Shown in pieces: positions 1-6,287 of a DNA stretch of 6,375 nucleotides. Source of the DNA: an uncultured Clostridium sp. (GTDB lineage: Bacteria; Bacillota; Clostridia; TANB77; CAG-508); NCBI GenBank assembly GCA_900556455.1, contig USOV01000044.1:1-6375 (forward strand), given 5' to 3'. The notes under the pieces are model-generated. The model did not search any database, was not told where the DNA came from, and saw nothing but the letters and a program-made list of their open reading frames with translations. The stretch's first letter is position 1; every line of letters starts with the position of its first letter. The position numbers and the translations under genes were made by a program.

Positions 1-26
1 GTGTGTTTTTCTTGTTTTCTGTTCAT
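1..26 (-). CDS. Start of an unidentified gene downstream of ileS (partial)
   Basis: An ATG at 26-24 opens a frame that stays open to the window edge. It reads M-N-R-K-Q-E-K-H and then a codon beginning AC, which must be Thr. A strong Shine-Dalgarno AGGAGG (38-33) sits 6 nt before this ATG, which is the main evidence for a real gene. An in-frame ATG at 41-39 lies upstream, but it overlaps the Shine-Dalgarno and has no ribosome site of its own, so 26 is the preferred start. The gene begins 27 nt after the ileS stop with no terminator between, so it is probably co-transcribed with gyrA and ileS. Only a basic, hydrophilic N-terminus is visible, too little to name a family. Seen: start and ribosome site. 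Inferred: operon membership. Confidence 0.6.
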
Positions 27-32
27 TTTCTT

Positions 33-38
33 CCTCCT
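33..38 (-). promoter_or_regulatory. Ribosome binding site deciding the start of the downstream partial gene
   Basis: AGGAGG on the minus strand, 6 nt before the ATG at 26-24. It lies inside the 27-nt gap after ileS and is a full match to the core anti-Shine-Dalgarno. It favours the ATG at 26 over the in-frame ATG at 41. Confidence 0.8.
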
Positions 39-53
39 CATTCGTTTTTTATT

Positions 54-2831
54 TTATAATTTTTTCATTACTTCTGAACATCTGTGACATAGTGTTGGAT
101 TTTCTTTATCTTTTCCTACTTCTTCTGAATACATCCAACATCTTTCGCATTTCTCACCTGGTGCAACTTCTACTTTTATTCCTAATTTTATCTCATTTGC
201 TCTTTCGTTTTTCTCTATTTCTAATGCAGATATTATAAATACTGTTTTTAATAATTCTTTGTTCTCTTTTAAGAAATCATATAAATCATTTTCTGCGTAT
301 AGTGTAACTTTAGCATTTAGAGAATGTCCTATGACTTTTTCTGCTCTTGCTTCTTCTAGTTTTTTTGCCACAAGCTCTTTTACTTCCACAATTTTTTTCC
401 ATTTTTCTCTTAGCTCATCATTTTCATATTTTGGATTCAATTCAGGATAATTTGTTAGCATTACGCTTTCTACATTTTCATTTTCTAGTTTTGGCATATA
501 CTTCCAAATTTCCTCTGCTGTGAAAGATGTCATAGGTGCAAGTAATTTTACTAATGTATCTAATATTATATACATTGTGGTTTGAGCTGCTCTTCTTTCT
601 TTTGAATTTGCTAATGTACTGTATAATCTATCTTTTATAATGTCTAAATAGAAACTACTCATATCTGTTACACAAAATACATTTATTGCTTGATATGCTT
701 CATGGAAATCATAATTATCATAACTATGAGTACATTTTCTTACTAGGTCATTTAATTTTAGTAATGCATATTTATCTATTTCTTCCAATTCTTCATATGC
801 AACCATGTCTTTATTTGGGTCAAAATCTGATGTATTTCCTAAAATATATCTTGCTGTATTTCTTAATTTTCTATAAACTTCTGTTATTTGTTTTAATATA
901 TCTTTAGATAATCCAACATCTGATTGATAATCTGATGAAAGAACCCAAAGTCTTAGTATATCTGCTCCATATTCTTTTATAACTTCTTGTGGACTTATTC
1001 CATTTCCTAAGCTTTTTGACATTTTTCTGCCTTGTCCATCTACTGTCCATCCATGTGTTAGAACTTGTTTAAATGGTGCTATTCCATTTACTGCAACAGA
1101 TGTAAGTAATGATGATTGGAACCAACCTCTATATTGGTCTGCTCCTTCTAAGTATAAATCTGCTGGATATGGTAGTCCTCTTTCTACTAAAACGCTTTGG
1201 TGTGTTGAACCAGAATCGAACCAAACGTCCATAATATCTGATTCTTTTTTAAATTCTGTATGTCCACATTCACATTTTGCATTTTCTGGCATTAATTCTT
1301 TTTCAGATAAATCCCACCATGCATTTGAACCTTTTTCTTTAAATAATTTTTTTATTTTTTCAATAGATTCTTCTGTTATATATTCTTTTCCGCATTTTTT
1401 ACAATAGAAAATTGGAATTGGAACTCCCCATGTACGTTGTCTTGAAATGCACCAATCTGCTCTTTCAGAAATCATTGTTGTTATTCTTTCAGCTCCCCAA
1501 CTTGGAATCCATTTTACTTTATTTGCCTCTTCAATTGCCTTATCTCTAAATTTATCTACTGAACAAAACCATTGCTCTGTTGCTCTGAATATTATTGGAT
1601 TTTTGCATCTCCAACAATGAGGATAAGCATGGTTTATTTTTTGTTTATATAGTAAAAATTTATTTTCTTCTAGCCATTCTATTATCTTTTTGTTAGATTC
1701 ATCATATCTTAATCCTGCAAAAATTCCCGCACCTTGTGTTTGGTATCCTTTTCCATCAACTGTTACAACTATTTCTAATCCATTTTTTAATCCACATAAA
1801 TAGTCTTCTTTACCATAGCCTGGCGCTGTATGTACTGCACCAGTACCTGTTCCTAATTCAACTACTATTGTATCATCACTACCTAATACAACTCTTGAAT
1901 CTCTGTCCAAAAATGGATGTTTACAAAGTATACCTTCTAGTTCTTTTCCTACAAATGTATTTAATATTTTATATTCTGTAGCTCCTATTTTTTGCATTAC
2001 ATCATCAACTAATTCTTTTGCCATTATTAATTTTTCATTTTCAACTTGAACTATTGAATATTCAAAATCTTCACCTATTGTTATACCAACATTACCAGGT
2101 AATGTCCATGGTGTAGTAGTCCAAATTACAAAGTATGTATTTTCAGTATCAAATAATCCTTTACTAACTCTTACTGGGAATTTAACATAAATAGACGTTG
2201 TATCTACATCTTGATATTCTATTTCTGCTTCTGCTAAGGCAGTTTCACAGTCTGTACACCAATATACAGGCTTTAGCCCTTTATACATATATCCTTTTTT
2301 GTACATATCCCAGAATACTCCAAGCTGTCTTGCTTCTGATTCCGGATTATATGTTATATAAGGGTGTTCCCAATCTCCTATTACCCCTAACCTTTTAAAT
2401 CCTTCTGTTTGTTTATCTTTATATTTTCTTGTAAATTCTTTACATGTATCTCTAAATTGAGATACTGGTATTTTATCTCTATCTAATCCTAATTTTTCAA
2501 TTGCCTTTTTTTCTGTAGGCATGCCGTGTGTGTCATAACCTGGTACATATGGAGTATAATAACCCTTCAAAGCTTTGTATCTTACTATAGTATCTTTTAA
2601 TATTTTATTTAATGCATGGCCAATGTGGATCTCTCCATTTGCATATGGAGGTCCATCATGTAAAACAAAACTCTCATGACCTTCATTTTTCTTTAATATT
2701 TTTTCATATAAACCATTATCAAAAACCTCTTTTTGAATTTCTGGCTCTCTTTGTGGTAAATTTCCTCTCATAGGGAAATCTGTTTGTGGTAAATTTAATG
2801 TTTTACCATAATCTTTCTTTTCTTCGCACAT
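54..2831 (-). CDS. ileS: Isoleucyl-tRNA synthetase (bacterial type IleS1)
   Basis: This 925-residue class Ia synthetase charges tRNA-Ile with isoleucine in the cytoplasm and edits mischarged valine; the length is typical of bacterial IleS1. Visible motifs: the ATP-site HIGH at 69-72, the CP1 editing domain with WTTTPWTLPGN at 237-247 and GTGTGAVHTAPGYGKEDY at 327-344 (its Asp343 matches the conserved editing aspartate), WCISRQRTWG at 460-469, DVWFDSGSTH at 535-544, KMSKS at 603-607, then an anticodon-binding helical domain. A C-terminal zinc finger is complete (Cys895, Cys898, Cys915, Cys918). A second knuckle is suggested by Cys477/Cys480 with Cys520/Cys522. The start fits the family's usual N-terminal TLNLPQTDFPMRGNLP, here at 11-26. 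The gene lies 11 nt after gyrA, with its AGGGGG ribosome site overlapping the gyrA stop, so translational coupling is likely. No T-box leader precedes it. Nothing suggests truncation or decay. Confidence 0.98.
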   Translation of the reverse strand: MCEEKKDYGKTLNLPQTDFPMRGNLPQREPEIQKEVFDNGLYEKILKKNEGHESFVLHDGPPYANGEIHIGHALNKILKDTIVRYKALKGYYTPYVPGYDTHGMPTEKKAIEKLGLDRDKIPVSQFRDTCKEFTRKYKDKQTEGFKRLGVIGDWEHPYITYNPESEARQLGVFWDMYKKGYMYKGLKPVYWCTDCETALAEAEIEYQDVDTTSIYVKFPVRVSKGLFDTENTYFVIWTTTPWTLPGNVGITIGEDFEYSIVQVENEKLIMAKELVDDVMQKIGATEYKILNTFVGKELEGILCKHPFLDRDSRVVLGSDDTIVVELGTGTGAVHTAPGYGKEDYLCGLKNGLEIVVTVDGKGYQTQGAGIFAGLRYDESNKKIIEWLEENKFLLYKQKINHAYPHCWRCKNPIIFRATEQWFCSVDKFRDKAIEEANKVKWIPSWGAERITTMISERADWCISRQRTWGVPIPIFYCKKCGKEYITEESIEKIKKLFKEKGSNAWWDLSEKELMPENAKCECGHTEFKKESDIMDVWFDSGSTHQSVLVERGLPYPADLYLEGADQYRGWFQSSLLTSVAVNGIAPFKQVLTHGWTVDGQGRKMSKSLGNGISPQEVIKEYGADILRLWVLSSDYQSDVGLSKDILKQITEVYRKLRNTARYILGNTSDFDPNKDMVAYEELEEIDKYALLKLNDLVRKCTHSYDNYDFHEAYQAINVFCVTDMSSFYLDIIKDRLYSTLANSKERRAAQTTMYIILDTLVKLLAPMTSFTAEEIWKYMPKLENENVESVMLTNYPELNPKYENDELREKWKKIVEVKELVAKKLEEARAEKVIGHSLNAKVTLYAENDLYDFLKENKELLKTVFIISALEIEKNERANEIKLGIKVEVAPGEKCERCWMYSEEVGKDKENPTLCHRCSEVMKKL

Positions 2832-2838
2832 GTTTTTG

Positions 2839-2844
2839 CCCCCT
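2839..2844 (-). promoter_or_regulatory. ileS ribosome binding site overlapping the gyrA stop codon
   Basis: Minus-strand AGGGGG starts inside the gyrA TAG stop (2845-2843) and ends 7 nt before the ileS ATG at 2831. It is less canonical than the GAGGAGG sites elsewhere in this window. A ribosome terminating on gyrA would cover it, which is the arrangement expected for coupled translation (inference). Confidence 0.7.
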
Positions 2845-5275
2845 ACTCTTCCTCTTTTTCAGATATTTTTTCTATACTTACAACCTTTCCTTCATTTGTT
2901 CTCATAAGTGTTACACCTTGTGTTGATCTTCCAAGTATACTTATTTCTGAAGCATTTATTCTAATTATTGTTCCAGTATCTGTTATAAGCATTACATCAT
3001 CTGTATCATCTACTATTTTAATTCCTACTATTTCTCCTGTTTTTGGAGTCACTTTATATGTTATTACTCCTCTTCCAGCTCTTGTTTGTACTCTATATTC
3101 GTCAAGTTCTGTTCTTTTTCCAAATCCATTTTCCGTTATAGCAAGAAGTGTTTTTTTACTTCCTTCTACTATTGGTTCCATACCAATTACATAGTCTTCT
3201 TTATCAAGTTTTATTCCTATTACACCTTGTGAAACCCTACCTATTGGTCTTACATCCTTTTCTGTAAATGTAATGGCAATACCTTTCCTTGTAACTAAAA
3301 CTACATTATCTTGTCCATCAGTTAATCTTACATCTATTAATTCATCATCATCTTTTAATGTAATTGATAATAAACCTGTTTTCTTTCCAGAAACATATTC
3401 GTTTAATGCTGTTTTCTTAATCATACCATTTCTTGTTGCAAATAATAGATATTTTCCTTCTGCAAAGTTTTGTATTGGTATTATTGTTGATATTTTTTCA
3501 TCTGAATCTAATCTTAATAAGTTGACTATTGCTGTTCCCTTGGCTGTTCTTCCTGCCTCTGGTATTTCATATCCTCTTAATTTGTACATTTTTCCTTTAT
3601 TACTAAAGAATAAAATTGTATCATGTGTTGATGCTGTAAATATTTCTTTAACAAAATCTTCTTCTCTTGTTGCAATTCCTGTAATTCCTTTTCCTCCACG
3701 TTTTTGACTTTTATATGTATCTATTGGCATCCTTTTTATATATCCAAAATGTGTTAAAGCAATTACTGTTTGTTCTTCTTTTATTAAATCTTCTACTTCA
3801 AATTCACCTTCAGCTGCAACTATTTTTGTTTTTCTCTCATCTCCATATTTTTCTTTTATTTCTAATAGTTCATCTTTTATTATTTTATATACTAAGGTTT
3901 CACTTGATAGAATTTCTTTATAATATGCAATTAATTTCATTAATTCGTTATACTCTTCTTCTATTTTTTCTCTTTGTAAACCTTGTAATGTTCTTAATCT
4001 CATATCTAATATTGCTTGTGCTTGAATTTCAGAAAGACCAAATCTTTCCATTAATTTTTCTTTGGCATCATCATAAGATGTTCTAATTATACGAATAACC
4101 TCATCAATATTGTCTATCGCAATTCTTAATCCCTCTAAAATATGAGCTCTTGCTTCTGCTTTATCTAACTCAAATTTTGTTCTCCTTAAAACTACTACTC
4201 TTCTATGTTCTATATAATTATCTAAGCATTCTCTTAATGTTAATATTTTTGGTTCTCCATCAACTAATGCAAGCATTATTATTCCAAAAGTATCTTGAAT
4301 TTGAGTATTTTTATATAATAAATTTAATACAACTTGTGGATTTGCATCTCTTTTTAACTCTATAACAATTCTAACATCATGTTCTCTATCAGATTCATCT
4401 CTAATTGCAGAAATTCCTTCTATTCTTTTTTCCTTTACAAGCTCTGCAATATGTTCTATTAATTTTGCTTTATTTACTTGATATGGTAATGAAGAAACAA
4501 TTATTCTTCTTTTACCGCCAGATATTTCTTCTATCTCTGCCTCTCCTCTTAGAGTTATTTTTCCTCTACCTGTTGTATATGCTTTTTTTATTTCTTCTCT
4601 TCCTAAAATTGTTGCTCCTGTAGGGAAATCTGGTCCTTTTATAATTTGCATTAATTGTTCATCTGTTACTTCATCTTCATCTATTATTTTTACAATTCCA
4701 TCTATAAGTTCTGTTAAATTATGTGGGGGAATATTTGTTGCCATACCAACAGCAATACCTGATGAACCATTTAATAATAATGCTGGTATTTTTGCAGGTA
4801 ATACAGTTGGTTCCTGTAATCTATCATCAAAGTTTGGCATAAAGTCTACTGTATTTTTTTCTATATCTGCAAGCATTAGTTGAGATATTTTCGACATTCT
4901 TGCTTCAGTATAACGGTAAGCAGCAGGTGGATCACCATCTATAGAGCCAAAGTTTCCATGTCCATCTACCATTGGATATCTTAATGAAAAAGTTTGTGCC
5001 ATTCTAACTAAAGCATCATAAACAGAAGCATCTCCATGTGGATGATATCTTCCTAAAACGTCTCCAACTGTAGTAGCACATTTTCTATATGGCTTGTCTG
5101 GAGTAATCCCATCTTCATGCATTGTATATAAAATTCTTCTATGCACTGGCTTCATACCATCTCTTACATCTGGAAGAGCACGTGCAACAATAACACTCAT
5201 TGCATAATCAATATATGCATCTTGCATCTCTTTTTCAATGTTTTTTTGTATAATAGTTTCTTCTTTCTTGTCCAT
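2843..5275 (-). CDS. gyrA: DNA gyrase subunit A
   Basis: This 810-residue type IIA topoisomerase subunit pairs with GyrB as A2B2 to introduce negative supercoils using ATP. The breakage-reunion domain has the active-site tyrosine at 122 within RYTEARMSK (121-129), the number used in E. coli. The quinolone-pocket helix is VGDVLGRYHPHGDASVYD at 70-87. The C-terminal DNA-wrapping part shows six beta-pinwheel blade motifs between about 503 and 792. The GyrA box QKRGGKG (524-530) identifies gyrase A rather than ParC/topoisomerase IV. A short acidic end, SEKEEE, follows. The start ATG has AGAGGA upstream (5286-5281) with 5 nt spacing. Position 83 is Ala instead of the Ser or Thr common in quinolone-sensitive gyrases. 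The gene has its own promoter just upstream and is followed by ileS at 11 nt. No gyrB lies in the visible sequence upstream, unlike the frequent dnaA-recF-gyrB-gyrA order. Confidence 0.98.
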   Translation of the reverse strand: MDKKEETIIQKNIEKEMQDAYIDYAMSVIVARALPDVRDGMKPVHRRILYTMHEDGITPDKPYRKCATTVGDVLGRYHPHGDASVYDALVRMAQTFSLRYPMVDGHGNFGSIDGDPPAAYRYTEARMSKISQLMLADIEKNTVDFMPNFDDRLQEPTVLPAKIPALLLNGSSGIAVGMATNIPPHNLTELIDGIVKIIDEDEVTDEQLMQIIKGPDFPTGATILGREEIKKAYTTGRGKITLRGEAEIEEISGGKRRIIVSSLPYQVNKAKLIEHIAELVKEKRIEGISAIRDESDREHDVRIVIELKRDANPQVVLNLLYKNTQIQDTFGIIMLALVDGEPKILTLRECLDNYIEHRRVVVLRRTKFELDKAEARAHILEGLRIAIDNIDEVIRIIRTSYDDAKEKLMERFGLSEIQAQAILDMRLRTLQGLQREKIEEEYNELMKLIAYYKEILSSETLVYKIIKDELLEIKEKYGDERKTKIVAAEGEFEVEDLIKEEQTVIALTHFGYIKRMPIDTYKSQKRGGKGITGIATREEDFVKEIFTASTHDTILFFSNKGKMYKLRGYEIPEAGRTAKGTAIVNLLRLDSDEKISTIIPIQNFAEGKYLLFATRNGMIKKTALNEYVSGKKTGLLSITLKDDDELIDVRLTDGQDNVVLVTRKGIAITFTEKDVRPIGRVSQGVIGIKLDKEDYVIGMEPIVEGSKKTLLAITENGFGKRTELDEYRVQTRAGRGVITYKVTPKTGEIVGIKIVDDTDDVMLITDTGTIIRINASEISILGRSTQGVTLMRTNEGKVVSIEKISEKEEE

Positions 5276-5293
5276 TTTTTTCCTCTTTTCATT

Positions 5294-5302
5294 TTGTGTA
5301 TT
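5294..5302. repeat. Direct repeat copy, promoter-distal side (AATACACAA on minus strand)
   Basis: Nine bases identical to 5369-5377 in the same orientation, 75 bp apart. This copy is in the expected untranslated leader just after the predicted gyrA start site, and the other is upstream of the -35 box. It could be a paired regulatory site or a coincidence. Confidence 0.25.
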
Positions 5303-5308
5303 TTACCA

Positions 5309-5328
5309 TGTAATTATATATTATTACA
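5309..5328. repeat. 20-bp near-palindrome over the gyrA -10 box (candidate operator)
   Basis: Half-sites TGTAAT (5309-5314) and ATTACA (5323-5328) flank eight A/T bases. Of the 20 positions, 18 are symmetric. It covers the whole -10 element, so a dimeric regulator bound here would block RNA polymerase. The sequence is very AT-rich, so chance symmetry is possible, and no regulator can be named. The half-site spacing does not fit the TnrA/GlnR box. Confidence 0.35.
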
Positions 5329-5341
5329 CCAAATTTTGCAA
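5313..5341 (-). promoter_or_regulatory. Predicted sigma-A-type promoter of the gyrA-ileS operon
   Basis: On the minus strand, a -35 box TTGCAA (5341-5336) and a perfect -10 box TATAAT (5318-5313) are separated by exactly 17 bp. Transcription should start near 5306, leaving a leader of about 30 nt before the gyrA ATG. It sits just after the terminator of the preceding unit, as expected for an independent promoter. A leader this short cannot hold a T-box or riboswitch. The -10 box lies within a near-palindrome (5309-5328). Confidence 0.75.
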
Positions 5342-5368
5342 GGAAAATAAAAGATTTTCTTACGGAAA

Positions 5369-5377
5369 TTGTGTATT
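5369..5377. repeat. Direct repeat copy, upstream of the gyrA -35 box (AATACACAA on minus strand)
   Basis: Second copy of the nine-base repeat. It lies between the terminator hairpin (ending at 5381 on this side) and the -35 box at 5341. With its partner it brackets the promoter. Confidence 0.25.
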
Positions 5378-5380
5378 AAT

Positions 5381-5419
5381 AAAAAACAGAAATAATAATT
5401 TCTATTACTTCTGTTTTTT
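5381..5419 (-). terminator. Intrinsic terminator of the upstream two-gene unit
   Basis: The arms 5419-5403 and 5397-5381 form a 17-bp stem with one G·U pair and a 5-nt loop. In the minus-strand transcript the stem begins AAAAAACAGAA and closes with TTCTGTTTTTT, so the terminal U-run doubles as the base of the stem. It starts 6 nt after the stop of the 29-codon gene and about 40 bp before the gyrA -35 box. Because of the flanking A- and T-runs it could work in both directions, although no plus-strand gene is visible. Confidence 0.85.
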
Positions 5420-5425
5420 TTGTAA

Positions 5426-5515
5426 TTAATTAATTTCATTCAATTTTTGAATTTCTTCTTTTGATAATCCTGTTACTTTTAAAATCATCTCTATATTAAT
5501 TTTTTGTTTTAGCAT
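5426..5515 (-). CDS. 29-residue microprotein resembling the C-terminal tail of Rpn-family nucleases
   Basis: ATG at 5515-5513, stop TAA at 5428-5426. The Shine-Dalgarno GAGGAGGG (5528-5521) is among the best in the window, 5 nt before the ATG. It follows the 246-residue gene by 31 nt, and the terminator follows at once, so it looks like the last gene of that unit. The peptide begins MLKQKINIEMILK and continues VTGLSKEEIQKL (14-25), probably two short helices joined at the conserved-looking T-G-L-S turn. From memory, this pattern is typical of the extreme C-terminus of Rpn/PD-(D/E)XK nuclease-transposase proteins (PF12784), where it follows the catalytic domain. No catalytic domain is visible upstream, where the other gene lies. 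It may be a free-standing microprotein or the remnant of a larger gene; the intact ribosome site favours expression. An in-frame ATG at 5530 would add five residues but overlaps the ribosome site. Function unknown. Confidence 0.65.
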   Translation of the reverse strand: MLKQKINIEMILKVTGLSKEEIQKLNEIN

Positions 5516-5520
5516 ATTTT

Positions 5521-5528
5521 CCCTCCTC
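5521..5528 (-). promoter_or_regulatory. Strong ribosome binding site of the 29-codon gene
   Basis: Minus-strand GAGGAGGG, 5 nt before the ATG at 5515. It is the main evidence that this very short frame is translated, and it selects that ATG over the in-frame one at 5530-5528. Confidence 0.8.
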
Positions 5529-5546
5529 ATAATTTTTATATGTTTT

Positions 5547-6287
5547 TTAATAAACTAACATTGTAGATAATTCTAATTCTTCTTCTGATAAATTAAAGTC
5601 ACCACCATTATTTATAATTAGTTCATGTAAGTTTTCTACCTGCTCTACCCTATTTAGTACATCTTGTATTGGAATTATTTTTTCCATTTCATTTTTTATC
5701 CTAGTATATATTTTTTTCATGTTTGTAAGATCTTGTGCATTATAATAATTAGTCCATTTCTCAATATAACCATTTAGTTTTTCAATAGCTGTTACTTGAT
5801 TTTTTAAACTATTATCTATATTATTTTCTATATTTTCTAATATTGTTTTTTTACTAGCTTTTATAAGTTTTGCTGTACTTGAATTAATTTTTTTATTTTT
5901 CTTTGCCCAGTCTATTACATTGTCCAATAATTTTGAAATACTATCTAATAAACCTCCACTTTTTATAACTGATTTTATTTGAGAGATACTTTCAAAATTT
6001 CCTGTAAAAATTCCTTCTATTGCTTTTCCCATATCAATTGCTTTATTAATTGTCGTTTGAATTCCTGATTTAAACCCATCATTTAATATGGAATCTTTTA
6101 TTTCTATTATTTCGTCTTCTAACCAATCTGGCAAAACAGCTTTTATTCCAACATCAATTCCAGTATTTATAATCTTACCTAAAGTAGATTCTAAAAATTC
6201 CTCTTGTTTTTCCTTTAAATTATTTGAAATATCATTTCTCACTTCTGGACTTTTTAAATCATTAATTAACTCATTTATTTTTTTCAT
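5547..6287 (-). CDS. Hypothetical all-helical protein, 246 residues
   Basis: I do not recognise a family. The protein begins MKKINELINDLK, without a signal peptide or long hydrophobic span, so it is probably cytoplasmic. It has no cysteine, one histidine (221) and three tryptophans (55, 127, 178), and composition suggests almost entirely helix. Residues 36-115 are a series of short amphipathic helices broken by glycines (Gly37, 43, 47, 71, 75, 87, 92, 96, 111, 112), a pattern compatible with peripheral membrane contact or a helical bundle. Residues 140-222 are Lys/Glu/Asn-rich and may form longer helices or coiled coil. A Gly-Gly turn (228-229) leads to the acidic LSEEELEL (233-240). The start is supported by AAGGTGGGA (6302-6294), 6 nt upstream. 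The 29-codon gene follows at 31 nt. Codon use is AT-rich like the neighbours, and no frameshift is visible. No catalytic motif can be identified. Confidence 0.85.
   Translation of the reverse strand: MKKINELINDLKSPEVRNDISNNLKEKQEEFLESTLGKIINTGIDVGIKAVLPDWLEDEIIEIKDSILNDGFKSGIQTTINKAIDMGKAIEGIFTGNFESISQIKSVIKSGGLLDSISKLLDNVIDWAKKNKKINSSTAKLIKASKKTILENIENNIDNSLKNQVTAIEKLNGYIEKWTNYYNAQDLTNMKKIYTRIKNEMEKIIPIQDVLNRVEQVENLHELIINNGGDFNLSEEELELSTMLVY

Noticed and set aside
1030..1050. Thr596 of IleRS next to KMSKS, at the position of a Val linked to mupirocin resistance when changed in S. aureus
   Set aside because: As far as I recall, E. coli IleRS also has Thr here (HGFTVDGQG) and is inhibited by mupirocin, so no resistance is implied. 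HIGH and KMSKS are of the sensitive IleS1 type.
3273..3707. 144-codon plus-strand open frame inside gyrA
   Set aside because: It is antisense to a fully conserved part of gyrA and has no ribosome site or family features. The other plus-strand frames within ileS and gyrA are Leu/Phe-rich shadows of the same kind.
5238..5292. Minus-strand ATG at 5292-5290 opening an 18-codon frame that overlaps the gyrA start out of frame (possible upstream regulatory ORF)
   Set aside because: It has no Shine-Dalgarno, and the AGAGGA after its ATG is correctly spaced for gyrA instead. An A-rich leader makes such frames likely by chance.
5291..5309. Six-codon minus-strand frame (M-V-K-Y-T-K) in the gyrA leader
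   Set aside because: It starts upstream of or at the predicted transcription start, has no ribosome site and is trivially short.
5276..5425. Riboswitch, T-box or CRISPR in the intergenic region before gyrA
   Set aside because: The region is accounted for by a terminator, a promoter and a short leader. There is no T-box sequence, long structured leader or spaced repeat array.
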